Shown here: positions 6,342-7,729 of the stretch, in pieces
Numbering within the stretch: position 1 is the stretch's first letter
Layout: each line of letters starts with the position of its first letter
NCBI GenBank assembly: GCA_035527455.1
Contig: DATLAN010000087.1
Span: forward strand, 1 to 7,729
Direction: 5' to 3'
DNA from: DATLAN01 sp035527455
GTDB taxonomy: Bacteria > Planctomycetota > Planctomycetia > Pirellulales > Thermoguttaceae
DNA length: 7,729 nucleotides
Position numbers and translations under genes: made by a program
The notes under the pieces: generated by a model
The model's input: only the letters and a program-made list of their open reading frames with translations
Databases searched by the model: none
Told to the model about the DNA's origin: nothing

Positions 6342-6881
6342 AAGTTCTACGCGGCGCAAACGTGGACGAACGTTCCGGGACGATGCATCCAAATCGCTTG
6401 GATGCGCGGCGGGAATTACCCGGGCATGCCGTTCACCCAACAGATGAGTTTTCCATGCGAGTTGCACCTGGTCACCGGTCCGAACGGTCCCAGGCTCTAC
6501 CGCTATCCAGTCAAGGAGATCGATGCGCTGCGCGTCTTGCCGGACCGCACGTCCCTGGAGGTCTTCGGCAACCGTGGCGAGGTCTCGATGACTTCATGTC
6601 TAGCGCCTGCCGAGCAGAATACCCCCCTGGAACTCTACACCGAGGGAGGCGAAATCGTCGTCGAATCTCTAACCCTGTACAGACTGCGACCCGCGTGGGG
6701 TCCCGACGAAACCACGGATATTGCAGCGCGTGATGAACAAACGGGCCCGGGATGGTGGTTGCTATCGGTCGGAAAGCGATTCCGAACACTTGGCGAGAAT
6801 CGCAATGCGTGTGCCGCTTTGGCTTCCGCGGATGGGAATGCATTCGCCGTTTGGGATGATGACGACATTTGTCTGCCCTGA
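6342..6881 (+). pseudogene. GH32 glycosidase (levanase/inulinase-like), C-terminal remnant with internal deletion
   Basis: Starting at KFYAAQTWTNVP the frame gives IQIAWMRGGNYPGMPF, TQQMSFPCELHL, YRYPVKEIDALR, then DRTSLEVFGNRGEVSM and NTPLELYTEGGE up to RLRPAW at 6698. This is the end of a GH32 beta-fructosidase: the last strand of the five-bladed propeller and the C-terminal beta-sandwich. The catalytic Asp and Glu of the propeller are upstream in a normal gene and absent here. Between VKEIDALR and LPDRTSLEVF, family members normally have on the order of 80-100 further residues, so an in-frame internal deletion is likely. After 6698 the frame runs on for about 60 codons with no family resemblance to TGA 6879-6881. 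It is joined out of frame to the SGNH hydrolase upstream and has no start of its own. Confidence 0.72.
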
Positions 6882-7226
6882 CACCTGGAAGCGATGGCCG
6901 CTGTGTTCGAGTCGGGAGTGCCGTGGCCGCGAAATACGCCTCCATCGGGAGCAAGGGAGATCGTTGAAGACATCTCTGGGGGAGTGCGACTCGGTGATGA
7001 AGAAAACCGCCCTTCACGGCAACGCTTTTCGAATGTGTCCCGCATGCCACTTTGCAGTTCATGGATTCCTGCTAAAATCGGTTCTGTTGGACTTGCTTCC
7101 ACGTTTTCGCGTGTCGGCGGGTGGTCCACGGAGGTCGATACGGGTGTCGGTGGCGAAATCGACGGTCTCTAGCCTACCTCGTGTAACAGCGCAACTTAAT
7201 AGGAGGCAATAACTTACGATTTCACC
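6882..7226. other. No recognisable gene
   Basis: Several frames are open here on both strands, but none shows a motif, ribosome-binding site or sequence I can link to a protein family. AGGAGG at 7201-7206 has no matching start codon with a credible frame downstream and lies just before the tRNA gene. Confidence 0.5.
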
Positions 7227-7308
7227 GGAGGGTACGCGAATGGTTAGCAGCCTGACTCGAAATCAGGTGCCGGCTTGCCGGTTGAGGGTTCGAATCCCTT
7301 GCCCTCCG
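7227..7308 (+). tRNA. tRNA-Ser (anticodon CGA)
   Basis: GGAGGGT (7227-7233) pairs with GCCCTCC (7301-7307), with one T-G pair, and G7308 is the discriminator. The anticodon stem is CCTGA/TCAGG around the loop CTCGAAA, giving anticodon CGA. A long variable arm with CCGG/CCGG stem around CTTG identifies a class II tRNA, as expected for serine. The T arm is GAGGG/CCCTT around TTCGAAT. The D stem is weak, with one mismatch. CCA is not encoded. The total length is 82 nt. It decodes UCG codons. The recombinase frame from the right ends inside this gene, so it is a likely integration site. Confidence 0.93.
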
Positions 7309-7314
7309 CTAGGG

Positions 7315-7338
7315 TGGTTAGTACCGCAAAGTACTACC
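7315..7338 (+). other. Short hairpin directly after tRNA-Ser
   Basis: AGTAC and GTACT flank CGCAAA, extended by GGT and ACC with one bulged T. It lies between the tRNA and the terminator hairpin and may form during 3' processing of the precursor. Low certainty. Confidence 0.3.
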
Positions 7339-7373
7339 CCGTAAGACCCTGTGTTTTGCGGGGTTTTCGTTTC
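7337..7373 (+). terminator. Rho-independent terminator of tRNA-Ser
   Basis: CCCCGTAA (7337-7344) pairs with TTGCGGGG (7356-7363), 8 bp with one wobble, followed by TTTTCGTTT. It lies 29 nt after the end of the tRNA on the same strand. On the other strand it codes for part of the recombinase tail (KTPQNTG). Confidence 0.6.
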
Positions 7374-7588
7374 GTGATTCTGTTCCCTACGGTCCAATTC
7401 GTGCGGGTACTGTGCCGGTTTCTGTGCCAGTTTTTCTCCTTGGCCGGGCATTGGGCCCGTGGGCTCGCTGATAGCTTTGTCATAATGCGCGCCGGTCGTT
7501 TGCCGGTAGTGCTTATCAGCAATTCGTTCCGTGTGACCCAGCCAAGCCGCTTCGCAGAATCGCACGTTCGAGCTGTACCAAGACAGTT

Positions 7589-7729
7589 ACTCGCGGTCAG
7601 TGATACGTGCCTGGTCTCGCCGACCGTAACCTTTTCTTCCTTCACCGTTGCATCCGCAAACCGCACGCGCAGCGTATAGTCGCCGGGCTCGCGGACGGCC
7701 AGATTCACGGTGTCCGGCCCGCGGCAGCC
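7589..7729 (-). pseudogene. Fragment of a beta-rich protein (PEGA/carboxypeptidase-regulatory-like), cut by window edge
   Basis: Read from the right edge on the minus strand: DTVNLAVREPGDYTLRVRFA, then DATVKEEKVTVGETRHVSLT. The alternating hydrophobic pattern and the GDYTLRVRF strand resemble small immunoglobulin-like or PEGA-type repeat domains, often found in secreted planctomycete proteins. The frame has no stop where the domain ends but runs on through the recombinase remnant in another frame as far as 7334, so the 3' end of this gene seems to have been lost at about 7590. The rest lies outside the window. The domain name is a weak guess. Confidence 0.4.

Larger units (their letters stand above)
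7263..7586 (-). pseudogene. Tyrosine recombinase (integrase), C-terminal remnant ending inside tRNA-Ser
   Basis: The minus-strand frame reads CEAAWLGHTERIADKHY, then RQTTGAHYDKA. This contains the LGH box and the catalytic tyrosine of a tyrosine recombinase, here in K-H-Y. A long polar tail follows and the frame ends GGQGIRTLNRQAGT at TGA 7263-7265, inside the tRNA gene. Integrases whose 3' end lies in the target tRNA are well known, so this probably marks an element that used tRNA-Ser as its attachment site. The rest of the recombinase is missing: a stop (7587-7589) lies 8 codons before GTG 7565, and unrelated coding sequence follows at once. The last codons may be tRNA sequence read through rather than selected protein. 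Confidence 0.68.

Noticed and set aside
6635..7129. Minus-strand open frame over the GH32 end and the blank region
   Set aside because: Composition is low in motifs, rich in S/R/P/T, and half of it is antisense to GH32 coding sequence.
7263..7308. GGQGIRTLNRQAGT as a conserved functional peptide
   Set aside because: It is the tRNA-Ser 3' half read on the opposite strand; such peptides recur in databases because the tRNA is conserved, not the protein.
1..7729. CRISPR array or retron-like repeat structure
   Set aside because: I looked for regularly spaced repeats and for reverse-transcriptase or Cas motifs and saw none; the only direct repeat is the two-copy one in the recombinase tail.

Overview
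The window looks like an accessory, mobile-element-rich stretch of a bacterial chromosome, most likely from a planctomycete or a close relative. That assignment is an inference. It rests on a secreted SGNH/GDSL hydrolase with the GDSITDGW block, a GH32 glycosidase C-terminus, two tyrosine-recombinase remnants with the long, oddly composed C-terminal tails I associate with planctomycete integrases, a tRNA gene without encoded CCA, and mixed, mostly moderate-to-high GC content.

Layout. 2-649 (+) is the C-terminal part of a predicted nucleotidyltransferase that enters from the left edge. 735-896 (+) is the C-terminal stub of an AAA/DUF4143-type ATPase. 1022-1148 holds a palindrome, a near-consensus sigma70-type promoter and a short leader. 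1149-4833 (+) is a compact, intact three-gene operon. 4896-5711 holds minus-strand mobile-element debris: the C-terminal part of a tyrosine recombinase that lacks its catalytic tyrosine, its terminator, and the tail of an IS3-like transposase. 5860-6881 (+) is a chimera of an SGNH hydrolase 5' half joined out of frame to a GH32 3' end. 6882-7226 shows no recognisable gene. 7227-7308 is tRNA-Ser(CGA). 7263-7586 (-) is the C-terminal piece of a second tyrosine recombinase whose reading frame ends inside the tRNA. 7589-7729 (-) is a piece of a beta-rich protein cut by the window edge.

The three-gene operon is the part worth attention. Genes 1 and 3 encode radical-SAM proteins of the spore-photoproduct-lyase-like (SPL) type, each with a CX3CX2C cluster motif. 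They are similar in architecture but clearly different in sequence. Between them lies a 512-residue protein that I do not recognise as a named family. Its centre carries a class I SAM-dependent methyltransferase-like nucleotide-binding motif. Spacing is 23 and 8 nt, and one promoter sits upstream. The layout resembles, in principle, the known pairing of three-Cys-motif proteins with the partner TcmP, but here two radical-SAM proteins flank one methyltransferase-like protein. The substrate is unknown. A nucleic-acid modification, repair or defence role is possible but not shown.

Almost every gene outside the operon is truncated, chimeric or internally deleted, so the operon appears to be an intact island within decaying sequence. 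Some of the junctions could instead be assembly artefacts.
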